Counted from the stretch's first letter, positions 27,428-36,143 are shown. The stretch is 38,461 nt of DNA from an uncultured Flavobacteriaceae bacterium (GCA_913030895.1 CAJWGK010000011.1:1-38461); one strand, 5' to 3'. Program-made: numbers and translations. The notes: a model not told the origin generated them from the letters alone.

Positions 27428-28366
27428 ATGAAAAAATTAAGTGTTGATCATTTACTAGGAATAAAATACCTGAATGAGGATGATATTCACTTGATTTTTG
27501 AAACCGCAGATCATTTTAAAGAGGTTATCAATCGGCCGATAAAAAAAGTTCCCAGCTTACGGGATATTACTATTGCCAATCTATTTTTTGAAAATAGTAC
27601 CAGAACAAAACTTTCGTTCGAACTGGCCGAAAAGCGACTCAGTGCAGATGTAATTAACTTCTCAGCCTCTCAGTCATCTGTGAGTAAAGGAGAAACACTA
27701 ATAGACACCGTAAACAATATTTTGGCCATGAAAGTTGATGTTGTGGTCATGCGCCATCCCAACCCTGGCGCAGCTTTGTTTTTGTCACAAAATGTGGATG
27801 CTTGCATTATAAACGCTGGAGATGGTACTCATGAACATCCTTCTCAAGCACTATTGGACGCTTATTCCATTAAAGAAAAACTGGGGGACTTAAAGGGAAA
27901 ACGAATAGCAATAGTAGGAGATATTTTACATTCCAGAGTAGCCCTGTCCAATATATTTGCCCTTAAAATGCTTGGAGCAGAAGTTAAGCTTTGTGGTCCA
28001 AAATCACTTATTCCTAGGCATATTCAGTCTTTGGGTGTATCCGTTAGCACCGATTTAATGGAAACCTTAAAGTGGTGTGATGCTGTCAATATGTTGAGAG
28101 TTCAAAATGAAAGAATGGATTTGAATTACTTCCCCACAACAAGAGAGTATGCACAATTATATGGTTTAAATCTAAAAAAACTCGAGCGTATAAAAAAAGA
28201 AATTGTAATTCTGCATCCTGGTCCAATAAATAGGGGAGTGGAGATCACATCTGATGTTGCAGATTCAAAAAACGCCATCATTCTCGATCAAGTGGAAAAT
28301 GGTGTTGCCATAAGAATGGCTGTAATTTATCTACTTGTTGCAAAGCTTAATATTCCTCAGGTATGA
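27428..28366 (+). CDS. pyrB: aspartate carbamoyltransferase catalytic subunit PyrB
   Basis: Joins carbamoyl phosphate and aspartate in de novo pyrimidine synthesis. The carbamoyl phosphate site is Ser57-Thr58-Arg59-Thr60 (FENSTRTKLSFE), Lys87 lies in SVSKGET, and HEHPSQALLDAY is the family HPxQ motif (His137-Gln140). LHPGPINRGVEI near the C-terminus is the aspartate-loop signature that separates it from ornithine carbamoyltransferase. Length (312) is normal. No pyrI regulatory subunit gene follows. It begins four bases after pyrR and overlaps the next gene by four bases (ATGA). Confidence 0.97.
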   Translation: MKKLSVDHLLGIKYLNEDDIHLIFETADHFKEVINRPIKKVPSLRDITIANLFFENSTRTKLSFELAEKRLSADVINFSASQSSVSKGETLIDTVNNILAMKVDVVVMRHPNPGAALFLSQNVDACIINAGDGTHEHPSQALLDAYSIKEKLGDLKGKRIAIVGDILHSRVALSNIFALKMLGAEVKLCGPKSLIPRHIQSLGVSVSTDLMETLKWCDAVNMLRVQNERMDLNYFPTTREYAQLYGLNLKKLERIKKEIVILHPGPINRGVEITSDVADSKNAIILDQVENGVAIRMAVIYLLVAKLNIPQV

Positions 28367-28683
28367 TCAATAAGCAAAATGATACTTATCAATACTTGAA
28401 ACCCGAATCTTCATCTTTATCTAAATTTGATTTTGATATTCCCGAGAACAACTCACTTGACATTATCGTTGATTTAGCTCATTTAAAAGCCATTATTAGT
28501 CCTCTCAACGATCTATTGTTTGAACTTAATGAAAAACAGATTTCAAAAGGTTGTAGTTTGGTAATCGTTGCTGCGGATGCTACTGCGTTCTCCAATCGCG
28601 ATGCATTGGTCATTGTTCCAACCCTTATCGAAGCGGAGGACTATATTCAGATGGAACAAATTCAAAGAGATTTAGGATTTTAA
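28363..28683 (+). CDS. STAS-like small protein coupled to rnz
   Basis: A 106-residue cytoplasmic protein. The pattern of a strand LDIIVDLAHLKAI, a helix, a strand GCSLVIVAADA and a C-terminal VPTLIEAEDYIQMEQI resembles STAS or anti-sigma antagonist folds. It ends in ERDLGF-like QRDLGF, which I recall in small proteins next to rnz in other Flavobacteriia. It overlaps pyrB by four bases and is one base from the rnz ATG, so translation is coupled on both sides. No phosphorylatable Ser at the usual STAS position could be confirmed. Its role is unknown; a link with RNase Z is inferred from position only. Confidence 0.7.
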   Translation: MINKQNDTYQYLKPESSSLSKFDFDIPENNSLDIIVDLAHLKAIISPLNDLLFELNEKQISKGCSLVIVAADATAFSNRDALVIVPTLIEAEDYIQMEQIQRDLGF

Positions 28684-28684
28684 T

Positions 28685-29590
28685 ATGAAGCTAACCATTC
28701 TAGGCTGTCATTCCGCTACCCCTCTTGTAAATGCTCATACTACCTCTCAGGTTCTCGAGTTGAGGGATCACTTATTTTTAATCGATTGTGGCGAGGGAAC
28801 CCAGATTCAACTTCGTAATCAAAAAATTAAGTTTTCTAGAATTAAACATATTTTTATTTCTCATCTGCACGGTGATCATTTTTACGGTTTGGTAGGCTTA
28901 ATTAGCACTTTTAGGCTTTTGGGAAGAACCGCAGATTTACATGTTTACGGACCCAAAGGAATTAAGGAAATTATCACACTGCAACTTAAACTCGCCAATT
29001 CGTGGACTAATTATGATTTGTTCTTTCACGAGCTAGATGATGATCAATCTCAATTGATTTTTGAAGATGATTTTCTAACCGTTTCCACCATCCCCCTAGA
29101 TCATCGAGTTTATACAAATGGTTTTTTATTTAAAGAAAAAATTGGGCAAAGAAGGCTTAATAAAGAAAAAATTAAAGATTACAAGATTGAGACCTATGAC
29201 TTTCAAAATCTCAAATTGGGAAAAGATGTTATGACTGAAGATGGGCAGACCATTTATAATGAGGAATTGACTTTGGCGCCACACCCTATTAAAACTTACG
29301 CATTTTGTAGTGATACAGCTTACAATGAAAAGATCATCCCTTTGATTAAGTCAGTTGATTTATTATACCACGAAGCCACTTTCTTGGATGCTCACGAAAA
29401 CTTGGCTAAAAAAACCAAACATAGTACTGCAAAACAGGCAGCTAAAATCGCAAAGTTAGCTGAGGTAAAAAAATTGGTTTTAGGTCATTTTTCCAGTAGG
29501 TACAATGAGAAAAGTAATTTCATGTTGGAGGCAAAAACTATTTTTGAGATGGTCGAATTAGCTTCAGATGGTAAAACTATTAAACTCTAA
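28685..29590 (+). CDS. rnz: ribonuclease Z
   Basis: Zinc endonuclease that removes 3' trailers from tRNA precursors. The metallo-beta-lactamase motif HLHGDH is at His60-His65, the N-terminal LGCHSATP and DCGEGTQIQL are typical of RNase Z, and later metal ligands appear in FCSDTAY and LGHFSSRY, with the HEATF and HSTAKQAA motifs between them. Length (301) is that of the short RNase Z form. It is the last gene of the pyrR-pyrB-small protein-rnz run; a 50-base gap with a promoter-like box separates it from pdxH. Confidence 0.95.
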   Translation: MKLTILGCHSATPLVNAHTTSQVLELRDHLFLIDCGEGTQIQLRNQKIKFSRIKHIFISHLHGDHFYGLVGLISTFRLLGRTADLHVYGPKGIKEIITLQLKLANSWTNYDLFFHELDDDQSQLIFEDDFLTVSTIPLDHRVYTNGFLFKEKIGQRRLNKEKIKDYKIETYDFQNLKLGKDVMTEDGQTIYNEELTLAPHPIKTYAFCSDTAYNEKIIPLIKSVDLLYHEATFLDAHENLAKKTKHSTAKQAAKIAKLAEVKKLVLGHFSSRYNEKSNFMLEAKTIFEMVELASDGKTIKL

Positions 29591-29606
29591 TTTGACATAT
29601 AAATTG

Positions 29607-29614
29607 TAAATTTG
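29607..29614 (+). promoter_or_regulatory. candidate -7 element for pdxH
   Basis: TAAATTTG matches TAnnTTTG perfectly, 26 bases before the pdxH ATG. A TTGACA lies at 29592-29597 but only 12 bases upstream, too close for the known spacing, so the -33 element is unclear. Confidence 0.4.
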
Positions 29615-29640
29615 AACTATCTAAAAATGAATTAAAAATC

Positions 29641-30288
29641 ATGAAACCGAATTTAGCTGATTTGAGAAAATCTTATGAAAAAGGCAGTCTAGATATCGAG
29701 GCTGTTGGAGACAATCCTTTTCAGTTATTTAAGAAATGGTTTCAACAAGCTGAGGAGTCGGATAAGATTGAAGAAGCCAATGCGATGACCTTATCTACCT
29801 TGGGTGAAAAAGGTTATCCTAAAGCTAGAGTGGTGCTTTTAAAAGGTTTTTCAGAAGAAGGATTTGTTTTTTTTACTAATTATGATAGTGAGAAAGGAAG
29901 ATCTCTTTTAATGAACCCAAAAGTAGGTTTAGCTTTTTTTTGGCCTCCCTTAGAGCGTCAAATTATAATTAAAGGAAATGCTGAAAAACTCTCTCCAGAA
30001 AAGTCTGATGCTTATTTTAATTCTCGTCCTAGAGGAAGTCAATTGGGTGCTTTGGTTTCTCCACAGAGTGAGGTAATTCCAAATCGAAAATTTTTGGAAG
30101 ATCGACTAAAAGCTCTTGAGGAAAAATATAAAAACATACCTATTCCCAGACCTGATAACTGGGGAGGAATTCTCATTAAACCTATTCAGATAGAATTTTG
30201 GCAAGGTCGTCCCAATCGTTTACACGATAGAATATTATACCAATCGATTAATCATTCTTCTTGGAAAATTGAACGTCTAGCACCCTAA
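29641..30288 (+). CDS. pdxH: pyridoxamine 5'-phosphate oxidase PdxH
   Basis: FMN enzyme that oxidises pyridoxine or pyridoxamine phosphate to pyridoxal phosphate. The FMN site is in ARVVLLKGF and GFVFFTNYDSEKGRSL; SRPRGSQLGALVSPQS and the C-terminal FWQGRPNRLHDRILY are the PdxH signatures. Length (215) matches the E. coli enzyme. It lies six bases before sixA in the same direction, so it may be transcribed with the polyphosphate genes, though no functional link is obvious. Confidence 0.96.
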   Translation: MKPNLADLRKSYEKGSLDIEAVGDNPFQLFKKWFQQAEESDKIEEANAMTLSTLGEKGYPKARVVLLKGFSEEGFVFFTNYDSEKGRSLLMNPKVGLAFFWPPLERQIIIKGNAEKLSPEKSDAYFNSRPRGSQLGALVSPQSEVIPNRKFLEDRLKALEEKYKNIPIPRPDNWGGILIKPIQIEFWQGRPNRLHDRILYQSINHSSWKIERLAP

Positions 30289-30294
30289 TTACCC

Positions 30295-30783
30295 ATGAAA
30301 GAATTAATCATTTTAAGACATGCCAAATCCAATCGTGAGTATGCTGTAGATGATATTGACCGTCCTTTATCTGTAGCCGGAATAGAGAGGATTAAAAAAA
30401 TCTCCCAAAAAAAGGAGGATTTTTTTAAGAATGCAGATATCATAGTGTCTAGCCCTGCCAATCGAGCTCTTCATACTGCCCAACTGATGATGCAAGAACT
30501 AGAATTTCCATATCAAAAGTTAATTATTGACAAAAAACTATATACATTTTACGTAAATGATGTCATTGACTATGTTCACTTTTTAGACAACCAATGGACT
30601 AAAGTTATTTTGGTTGGTCATAACCCTGCTTTTACTGAATTGGTCAATCATTTTTCTGAGAAAAAAATTACTCATCTTCGCACAGCTGGATTAGTCAAAA
30701 TTTCCTTTAGCACAAATGATTGGTCAACCATTCTACAGGGAGATATGGAACTAGGACAAAATCCCGCAAAAAACTACTATTAA
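30295..30783 (+). CDS. sixA: SixA-like phosphohistidine phosphatase
   Basis: Histidine phosphatase superfamily member of 162 residues. The catalytic RHA motif (Arg8-His9, LRHAKS) is at the N-terminus, and the second His is in VGHNPAFTELV; SSPANRALHTAQ provides the conserved Arg and neighbours. The DRPLSVAGIER segment is typical of SixA. In E. coli SixA removes phosphate from His on phosphotransfer proteins. Its stop codon overlaps the ppk1 start (TAATG), which suggests joint expression with a kinase that itself works through a phosphohistidine. The actual substrate is unknown. Confidence 0.88.
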   Translation: MKELIILRHAKSNREYAVDDIDRPLSVAGIERIKKISQKKEDFFKNADIIVSSPANRALHTAQLMMQELEFPYQKLIIDKKLYTFYVNDVIDYVHFLDNQWTKVILVGHNPAFTELVNHFSEKKITHLRTAGLVKISFSTNDWSTILQGDMELGQNPAKNYY

Positions 30784-32849
30784 TGAACATTGAACCTCAA
30801 TATGTAAATCGTGAAATAAGTTGGCTGGACTTCAATGAAAGGGTGCTACAGGAGGCTGATGATAATAAAGTTCCGCTGCTAGAGCGATTGCGATTTCTTG
30901 GAATATTTTCAAATAATTTAGACGAATTTTTTCAAGTAAGGTATGCCACTGTGAAAAGAATTGCTCAATCCAGTAAATCAGGAAAAAAGGTTTTTGCTGG
31001 TAGGAGTGCCGAAGCATTATTAAAAGAAATTACCAACAAGGTAATTAAGCTGCAGGATCAAAGTGCGGAAATTTTAAATCGTATTTATCAAGAGATGGAG
31101 CGGGAAAATATATTTTTTATTGATGAAAATCAAGTACTCCCTGAACATGAAGAGTTTTTAAAGGATTACTTCATCGAAAAAGTAAATCCCGGATTAGTAA
31201 CCGTAATACTTTCGGAAGATCAAAAACAAGACTTATCCGATAACAAAGCATTTCTGATTGTATCGATGAGCTTGGCGGAAAATTCCACCCCAAATCGCTT
31301 ATACGCTTTAATTGAAATTCCCAAAGATGCAAAGCGATTTGTTGTCCTTCCCAGAAATAAATATGGCAAACAATATGTGATGATGTTGGACGACCTTATT
31401 CGTTATAATTTTCACATAGTTTTTAGTTTTTTCAACTACCAATCTATTGTTGCTCATATGGTAAAAATTACCAGAGATGCTGAGTTAGACCTTGAGGAAG
31501 ACGTATCCATAAGTTATGTTGAAAAAATAACCATGAGTGTAAAAGATCGTATGATCAGTGATCCTGTGAGATTGGTTTACGACAAAGAAATACCTGACGA
31601 TACCCTTACATTTATAATCAAGAAACTCAAAGTTGATTCTACCGATAGCCTCATACCAGGGGGTAAGTACCACCAACGAAGAGATTACATGAATTTCCCT
31701 AGCTTAGATCGAACAGATTTATTGTATTCCAAGTTTACCCCACTTCCCATACCTAATTTGAGCTTAGAAGAAAATATTCTTGATGCGATTGAAAAGAAGG
31801 ATTATTTACTGTACGCTCCATATCAAAACTTCTCTTATGTGATTAAATTCTTGAGGGAGGCGGCAATTGATCCTAAGGTAAAATCTATAAAAATCACCAT
31901 ATATCGTCTGTCTAAACTTTCCCATGTAGCCAGTGCTCTAATTAATGCAGCAAAAAACGGAAAAAAAGTCTTGGTTCAAATTGAATTACAGGCAAGATTT
32001 GATGAACAAAACAATATCATTTTTGCGGAACAGCTAGAAGCGGCAGGTGTACAGCTAATTTTTGGAATCCCTGGATTAAAAGTACATTCTAAAATTTGCA
32101 TCATTGAGCGGGAAGGGGAAAAGAAAAAATTGCGATATGGCTTTGTCAGCACAGGAAATTTCAATGAATCAACGGCAAAGATTTATACTGATTATACCCT
32201 TTTTACGGCTGATCAACAAATCTTGAAAGAGGTCAATAAAGTATTTAATTTCTTAGAAGTCAGTTATAAGCTCAAAAAATACAAACACCTTATTGTATCT
32301 CCTCATTACTCTGCCAGTATTTTGAAAAAACTCATAGATAAGGAAATCGAAAACCACAGCAATGGACTTCCTTCAGGCATAAGTTTGAAAATCAATAACA
32401 TAACCAATTATCCACTGGTTGACAAGCTGTATCAAGCTAGTCAGGCTGGCGTAAAGATAAAAATGATTGTCAGAGGGATATGCTGTCTTGTACCAGGTAT
32501 TAAAGGTCTGAGTGAAAACATTCAGGTGATTAGCGTTGTGGATAAATTTTTGGAACATCCTAGAGTTTATATTTTCGAAAATGGAGGGGATAGAAAAATA
32601 TATTTGTCCTCTGCGGACTTAATGACACGCAATATTGAAAATAGGGTTGAAGTGGCCTGCCCAATCTATGATAAGGATTTGCAAAAAGAAATTCTAGATA
32701 CCTTCAATATTTCTTGGAACGATAATGTCAAAGCGAGAATTGTAAACAAACAACCTCAAAATAAAATGGTTAAACCCCCAGCTAGAGCCCCTGAGCAAAG
32801 ATCACAGTGGACTACCTATGCCTATTATGAAAATAAATTAATTCAGTAG
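30783..32849 (+). CDS. ppk1: polyphosphate kinase Ppk1
   Basis: Makes inorganic polyphosphate from ATP through an autophosphorylated His. With the ATG at 30783 the protein has 688 residues, and both catalytic His residues fall at the same numbers as in E. coli: His435 in LKVHSKICIIE and His592 in FLEHPRVYIFENGG. The N-terminal REISWLDFNERVL and SNNLDEFFQVR are family signatures. An open frame continues 63 bases upstream, but that part lies inside sixA and is not expected to be used. The start overlaps the sixA stop, and ppx follows four bases after the end. Confidence 0.96.
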   Translation: MNIEPQYVNREISWLDFNERVLQEADDNKVPLLERLRFLGIFSNNLDEFFQVRYATVKRIAQSSKSGKKVFAGRSAEALLKEITNKVIKLQDQSAEILNRIYQEMERENIFFIDENQVLPEHEEFLKDYFIEKVNPGLVTVILSEDQKQDLSDNKAFLIVSMSLAENSTPNRLYALIEIPKDAKRFVVLPRNKYGKQYVMMLDDLIRYNFHIVFSFFNYQSIVAHMVKITRDAELDLEEDVSISYVEKITMSVKDRMISDPVRLVYDKEIPDDTLTFIIKKLKVDSTDSLIPGGKYHQRRDYMNFPSLDRTDLLYSKFTPLPIPNLSLEENILDAIEKKDYLLYAPYQNFSYVIKFLREAAIDPKVKSIKITIYRLSKLSHVASALINAAKNGKKVLVQIELQARFDEQNNIIFAEQLEAAGVQLIFGIPGLKVHSKICIIEREGEKKKLRYGFVSTGNFNESTAKIYTDYTLFTADQQILKEVNKVFNFLEVSYKLKKYKHLIVSPHYSASILKKLIDKEIENHSNGLPSGISLKINNITNYPLVDKLYQASQAGVKIKMIVRGICCLVPGIKGLSENIQVISVVDKFLEHPRVYIFENGGDRKIYLSSADLMTRNIENRVEVACPIYDKDLQKEILDTFNISWNDNVKARIVNKQPQNKMVKPPARAPEQRSQWTTYAYYENKLIQ

Positions 32850-32853
32850 GATT

Positions 32854-33747
32854 TTGAAGGTAAAAAAATTTGCTGCAATAGATATTGGTTCCAATGCAAT
32901 GAGGGTCTTAATTGCTAACGTAATCGAGAAAGGAGACGAGGTTCTTTTTCAAAAAAACTCTCTTGTTCGCTCACCTGTTAGATTAGGTGAAGATTCGTTT
33001 ACCTTAGGTGAAATTTCATCCGAAAGTCTCAAGCGGTTCGTCAAAACCATGAAAGCTTTTAAGCTGTTAATGAATGTCCATGATGTCACTTATTACAAGG
33101 CCTATGCGACCTCTGCATTGAGAGAGGCAAATAATAGCACACATGTCATCAAGACAATAGAAAAGAAGACAGGTATCAAAGTCGAAATAATTGATGGTAG
33201 TAAAGAAGCGGAGATTATTTCCAATACCAAAATGGCTGAGTTTATCGATATGCAAAAAACATTTCTCTTTGTCGATGTAGGCGGAGGAAGTACAGAATTC
33301 ACTTTTATTAATGAAGGTAAACGAGTCACCTCAAAATCTTTTAAAATAGGAACAGTTAGATTGATTAATAATTTGGTTGATAACCGAGTATGGGACGCAA
33401 TTAAAGAATGGATTAAAAAAAATTCAGAAAACTACGATAAGATTACATTGATGGGTTCTGGTGGAAATATCAATAAATTATTTAAACTCTCAAACATCAA
33501 AGAGGGCAAGCCTCTGTCAAAAATTAACCTTGGTCTGATCCATAAAGAACTGGAAGCATTAACCTATGAGGAAAGGATATTAAAATTTGAACTGAATCCA
33601 GACCGAGCAGATGTCATTGTTCCAGCAGCAAGAATTTATTTAAAGGCGCTTGAGTGGAGTGGTGGTCAAAAGATTTACGTGCCTAAGTTTGGTCTTTCAG
33701 ACGGTATGATAAAGTACATGTATAAAAACCTGAAGAAAAAAGTTTAA
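32854..33747 (+). CDS. Ppx/GppA-family phosphatase
   Basis: Actin-like ATPase-fold enzyme expected to hydrolyse polyphosphate ends or pppGpp. The phosphate loop 1 motif is AIDIGSNAMRVLI (8-20), and FVDVGGGSTEFTFI is the second phosphate loop with the catalytic acid region. GSGGNINKL is the third nucleotide-binding segment. At 297 residues it is the short form with only the Ppx/GppA domain, without the C-terminal HD-like part. The start is TTG 32854; the next ATG would cut into the first motif. Its place directly behind ppk1 favours exopolyphosphatase. The stop shares TTAA with the convergent miaE stop. Confidence 0.92.
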   Translation: MKVKKFAAIDIGSNAMRVLIANVIEKGDEVLFQKNSLVRSPVRLGEDSFTLGEISSESLKRFVKTMKAFKLLMNVHDVTYYKAYATSALREANNSTHVIKTIEKKTGIKVEIIDGSKEAEIISNTKMAEFIDMQKTFLFVDVGGGSTEFTFINEGKRVTSKSFKIGTVRLINNLVDNRVWDAIKEWIKKNSENYDKITLMGSGGNINKLFKLSNIKEGKPLSKINLGLIHKELEALTYEERILKFELNPDRADVIVPAARIYLKALEWSGGQKIYVPKFGLSDGMIKYMYKNLKKKV

Positions 33748-34328
33748 CCGTGCATTGTTTCCTTTTTTCCTAAAGCTTTCATTAGTCCTGCTTCATATTC
33801 CAGTAACTCCTCCCATTTGTTGTTTACTTTTTCTATATTTTCACCGTATTGTCTTGCTAATTTTAAGAAAAGCGTGTAGTGATGTGCTTCGCTAATCATT
33901 AGTTTTCTGTAAAATTTTTGGAGTGACTTATCCGCTAATGATTCCGATAATAGTCTAAACCTTTCACAGCTTCTGGCTTCTATCAGTGCGGCATAGAGCA
34001 ACTTGTGAACCAATTGATCCGACCGACTACCTCCCTTAGGGAAAAATTGATGTAAATCTCTAACATAGTTGTCCTTTCGCTCTCTTCCTAGAACCATACC
34101 TCTTTTAAGCATAATATTATGAACCATTTCAAAATGACTCATTTCCTCTTGTGCAAGGACTGTCATCTCTTTAACTAAATCGCTTAGTTCTGGATATTGG
34201 ACGATAAAAGAAATCGCAGTACTGGCAGCTTTTTGTTCACAAAAAGCGTGATCGGTTAAGATTTCGTGAATATTTTTTTCTACAATATTGACCCATCTGG
34301 GATCTGTGGGGAGTTTTAGACCTAACAT
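33744..34328 (-). CDS. miaE: tRNA-(ms2io6A)-hydroxylase MiaE
   Basis: Ferritin-like di-iron monooxygenase that hydroxylates the isopentenyl group on the modified A37 of tRNA. Iron ligands can be followed through the four-helix bundle: Glu31, Glu62 and His65 (EEMSH), Glu117 (LIEARS), Glu147 and His150 (SEAHH). Length (194) is normal. It lies ten bases after the dnaX 3' part on the same strand, so it may share that transcript. The stop codon overlaps the ppx stop by four bases in a TTAA palindrome. The miaA and miaB genes it depends on are not in the window. Confidence 0.93.
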   Translation of the reverse strand: MLGLKLPTDPRWVNIVEKNIHEILTDHAFCEQKAASTAISFIVQYPELSDLVKEMTVLAQEEMSHFEMVHNIMLKRGMVLGRERKDNYVRDLHQFFPKGGSRSDQLVHKLLYAALIEARSCERFRLLSESLADKSLQKFYRKLMISEAHHYTLFLKLARQYGENIEKVNNKWEELLEYEAGLMKALGKKETMHG

Positions 34329-34338
34329 TTGTTAAAAT

Positions 34339-35031
34339 TTAAAGATCAAGATCAAATTCTTTTTTTAGTACTTCAATTTCAGGATTGATTTTCATTAGGT
34401 GATCATACTTTTCCTTTACCCCATAAATATAGGCTTGATTCTTTTGTTCTTCAATCCGAATATCAAATTTGATTTTGAAGTTGTTGAGTTTTTCTCCCAA
34501 ATGAGCGAGTAAGGCAGGAATTTCCTTTTTGATCTCGAGTTGACTCAGAGAATTAGAAGTTTTTAACAAAACAGTAAAATCTTCAGACAGCTCAGGTTTG
34601 CTCATCTCAAGCAATGCAGCGATATTATTTTCTCCTTGTAGATTTTTATTTTTAATGTAATGATTCCATACTTCAATAAAATTTACCTGAGTAAAATTAT
34701 CTTGTGCTTCATTGACCTCTATTTTTTTTAGGGACGATTTTAAGGCGGCTTCCCTCTTTAGCTTAATACTTGATATTGAGAGACTGGATACTCCTTTTTC
34801 AAGGTGTGCATTATCTATTTTAATTTTGGGTCGATCAATAGCATTAGCTTCATGAATTTGCTTTTCCTGAGTGGTAGGCTTATCATCGTTGACTATTTTT
34901 TTTCCATACGCCACTTTAGGCTCAGCAACGATATTAATTCGTTGAGAAACGTGGCCTTTATAATGACTAACAGGAAGTATGAAACCTTTTATTTCTCCTC
35001 TGAATGGAGAGAGGCCATTTGCATTAGACAT
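34339..35031 (-). CDS. dnaX: C-terminal part of DNA polymerase III tau/DnaX in a second frame
   Basis: A 230-residue frame that continues where the DnaX ATPase part stops, shifted by one base. From residue 15 (KGFILPVSHYKG) it reads like the linker and C-terminal domain of Bacteroidota DnaX, ending in the domain with NFIEVWNHYIKNKN, LLKTSNSLSQLEI and a helical tail. In a full-length DnaX this part binds the replicase alpha subunit and helicase. It has an ATG at 35031, inside the end of the upstream part, but its first 14 residues lie in a frame that is not conserved. The rest shows no internal stop or decay. It could be made separately, by frameshifting, or be the result of a one-base error. 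Confidence 0.75.
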   Translation of the reverse strand: MSNANGLSPFRGEIKGFILPVSHYKGHVSQRINIVAEPKVAYGKKIVNDDKPTTQEKQIHEANAIDRPKIKIDNAHLEKGVSSLSISSIKLKREAALKSSLKKIEVNEAQDNFTQVNFIEVWNHYIKNKNLQGENNIAALLEMSKPELSEDFTVLLKTSNSLSQLEIKKEIPALLAHLGEKLNNFKIKFDIRIEEQKNQAYIYGVKEKYDHLMKINPEIEVLKKEFDLDL

Positions 35032-36053
35032 AATTCTATCAACAATCTTTTATTTTTAGTATTTCGGTAGTCCAATTCACACTTACTTAACAAATCTATT
35101 CCGCTGAGTAAAAGTGAAAGGGGGGTTTTTAAGGTTTGCTGAACATATTTTTTCTGCGTACCCTCACTTACCTCCAATAAGTGAAGGGTTTTATTTTCTT
35201 TACTCATCATAAGGTCTCTAAAGTGCGACCCAAGACCCACGATAAACTGTAACTCATCAAAGCCTTTTTTTAGTAAATCGTCAAAAGCCAGCAAAATGGA
35301 TGGGATATCGTTTTGTAAAATTAAATCAGTAATGGAAAAAAACGATTCATGGTCAAGCACATTGAGGTTTTCCGAAACCGATTTAACCGTTAAGTTCCTG
35401 TCAGTAAAACTGACCATCCTATCGTAAATAGACAATGCGTCTCTCATAGCTCCATCTGCCTTTTGAGCAATTAAGTCCAATGCTTCTTCCTCGAATTGTA
35501 TTTGCTGATCTTGAGCAATCTTTTGAAGATGCTCTTTACAATCTTTAACGCTTATTCTTTTAAAATCGTAGGTCTGACATCTAGAAAGTATTGTTGGGAT
35601 TATTTTTTGCTTTTCGGTTGTCGCCAATATAAAAATTACATGCTTTGGAGGTTCCTCAAGGGTTTTTAAAAAAGCATTAAAAGCTTCTAGGGACAACATA
35701 TGAACCTCGTCAATTATGTATATTTTATGTGTTCCTACTTGGGGGGGAATTCGAACTTGTTCATTTAGAGATCGTATATCATCCACAGAGTTATTGGAAG
35801 CGGCGTCTAATTCAAAGATGTTGAAAGCAAAATCTTCATTGGGGTTTTCTTTCCCCTGACTGTTGATTTTTTTTGCCAATATCCGCGCACAGGAAGTTTT
35901 GCCCACACCTCTTGGGCCACAAAATAGCAAAGCTTGCGCCAGTTGATTTTTTTCAATAGCGTTTTCTAAAGTTTGGACAATCGCCTGCTGCCCCACCACT
36001 TCGTCAAAAGCTTGTGGTCGGTATTTCAGTGCCGAAACAATATAAGTTTCCAT
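34989..36053 (-). CDS. dnaX: DNA polymerase III gamma/tau, ATPase part (DnaX N-terminal)
   Basis: Clamp-loader ATPase. It has Walker A GPRGVGKTS (46-54), Walker B IYIIDEVHML (111-120), sensor 1 in ATTEKQKI, the SRC motif (157-159) and the collar domain that ends in LIELCLMQMAS. The four-Cys zinc module normally following Walker A is absent (KKINSQGKENPNEDFAF), which I believe is usual in Flavobacteriia. The frame ends at TAA 34989 after 354 residues, close to a gamma-length product. The rest of DnaX lies in the -1 frame. One extra A near 34991-34995 would join the two parts into about 560 residues. A -7 box lies 18 bases before the ATG. Confidence 0.92.
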   Translation of the reverse strand: METYIVSALKYRPQAFDEVVGQQAIVQTLENAIEKNQLAQALLFCGPRGVGKTSCARILAKKINSQGKENPNEDFAFNIFELDAASNNSVDDIRSLNEQVRIPPQVGTHKIYIIDEVHMLSLEAFNAFLKTLEEPPKHVIFILATTEKQKIIPTILSRCQTYDFKRISVKDCKEHLQKIAQDQQIQFEEEALDLIAQKADGAMRDALSIYDRMVSFTDRNLTVKSVSENLNVLDHESFFSITDLILQNDIPSILLAFDDLLKKGFDELQFIVGLGSHFRDLMMSKENKTLHLLEVSEGTQKKYVQQTLKTPLSLLLSGIDLLSKCELDYRNTKNKRLLIELCLMQMASLHSEEK

Positions 36054-36071
36054 GCTATTATTGGTCTATTA

Positions 36072-36079
36072 CAAATATA
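36072..36079 (-). promoter_or_regulatory. candidate -7 element for dnaX
   Basis: Read on the minus strand this is TATATTTG, a perfect TAnnTTTG match 18 bases before the dnaX ATG. It lies back to back with the rnpB promoter box at 36144-36151. Confidence 0.45.
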
Positions 36080-36143
36080 AAAATTGAATTGTGCCACACT
36101 GAGGGTATCATTACAAATTCCACTTTAATTATCAACAAAAGAG

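Noticed and set aside
30720-30782. N-terminal extension of Ppk1 inside sixA
   Set aside because: It starts with TTG, lies wholly within sixA, and ATG 30783 gives the expected N-terminus and the E. coli numbering of both catalytic His residues.
34989-35060. Programmed -1 ribosomal frameshift in dnaX
   Set aside because: I read the overlap codon by codon and found no X XXY YYZ heptamer in the zero frame; slipping of the last Lys codon would need a mismatch, and the A runs are only three and four long, too short for polymerase slippage as known in Thermus.
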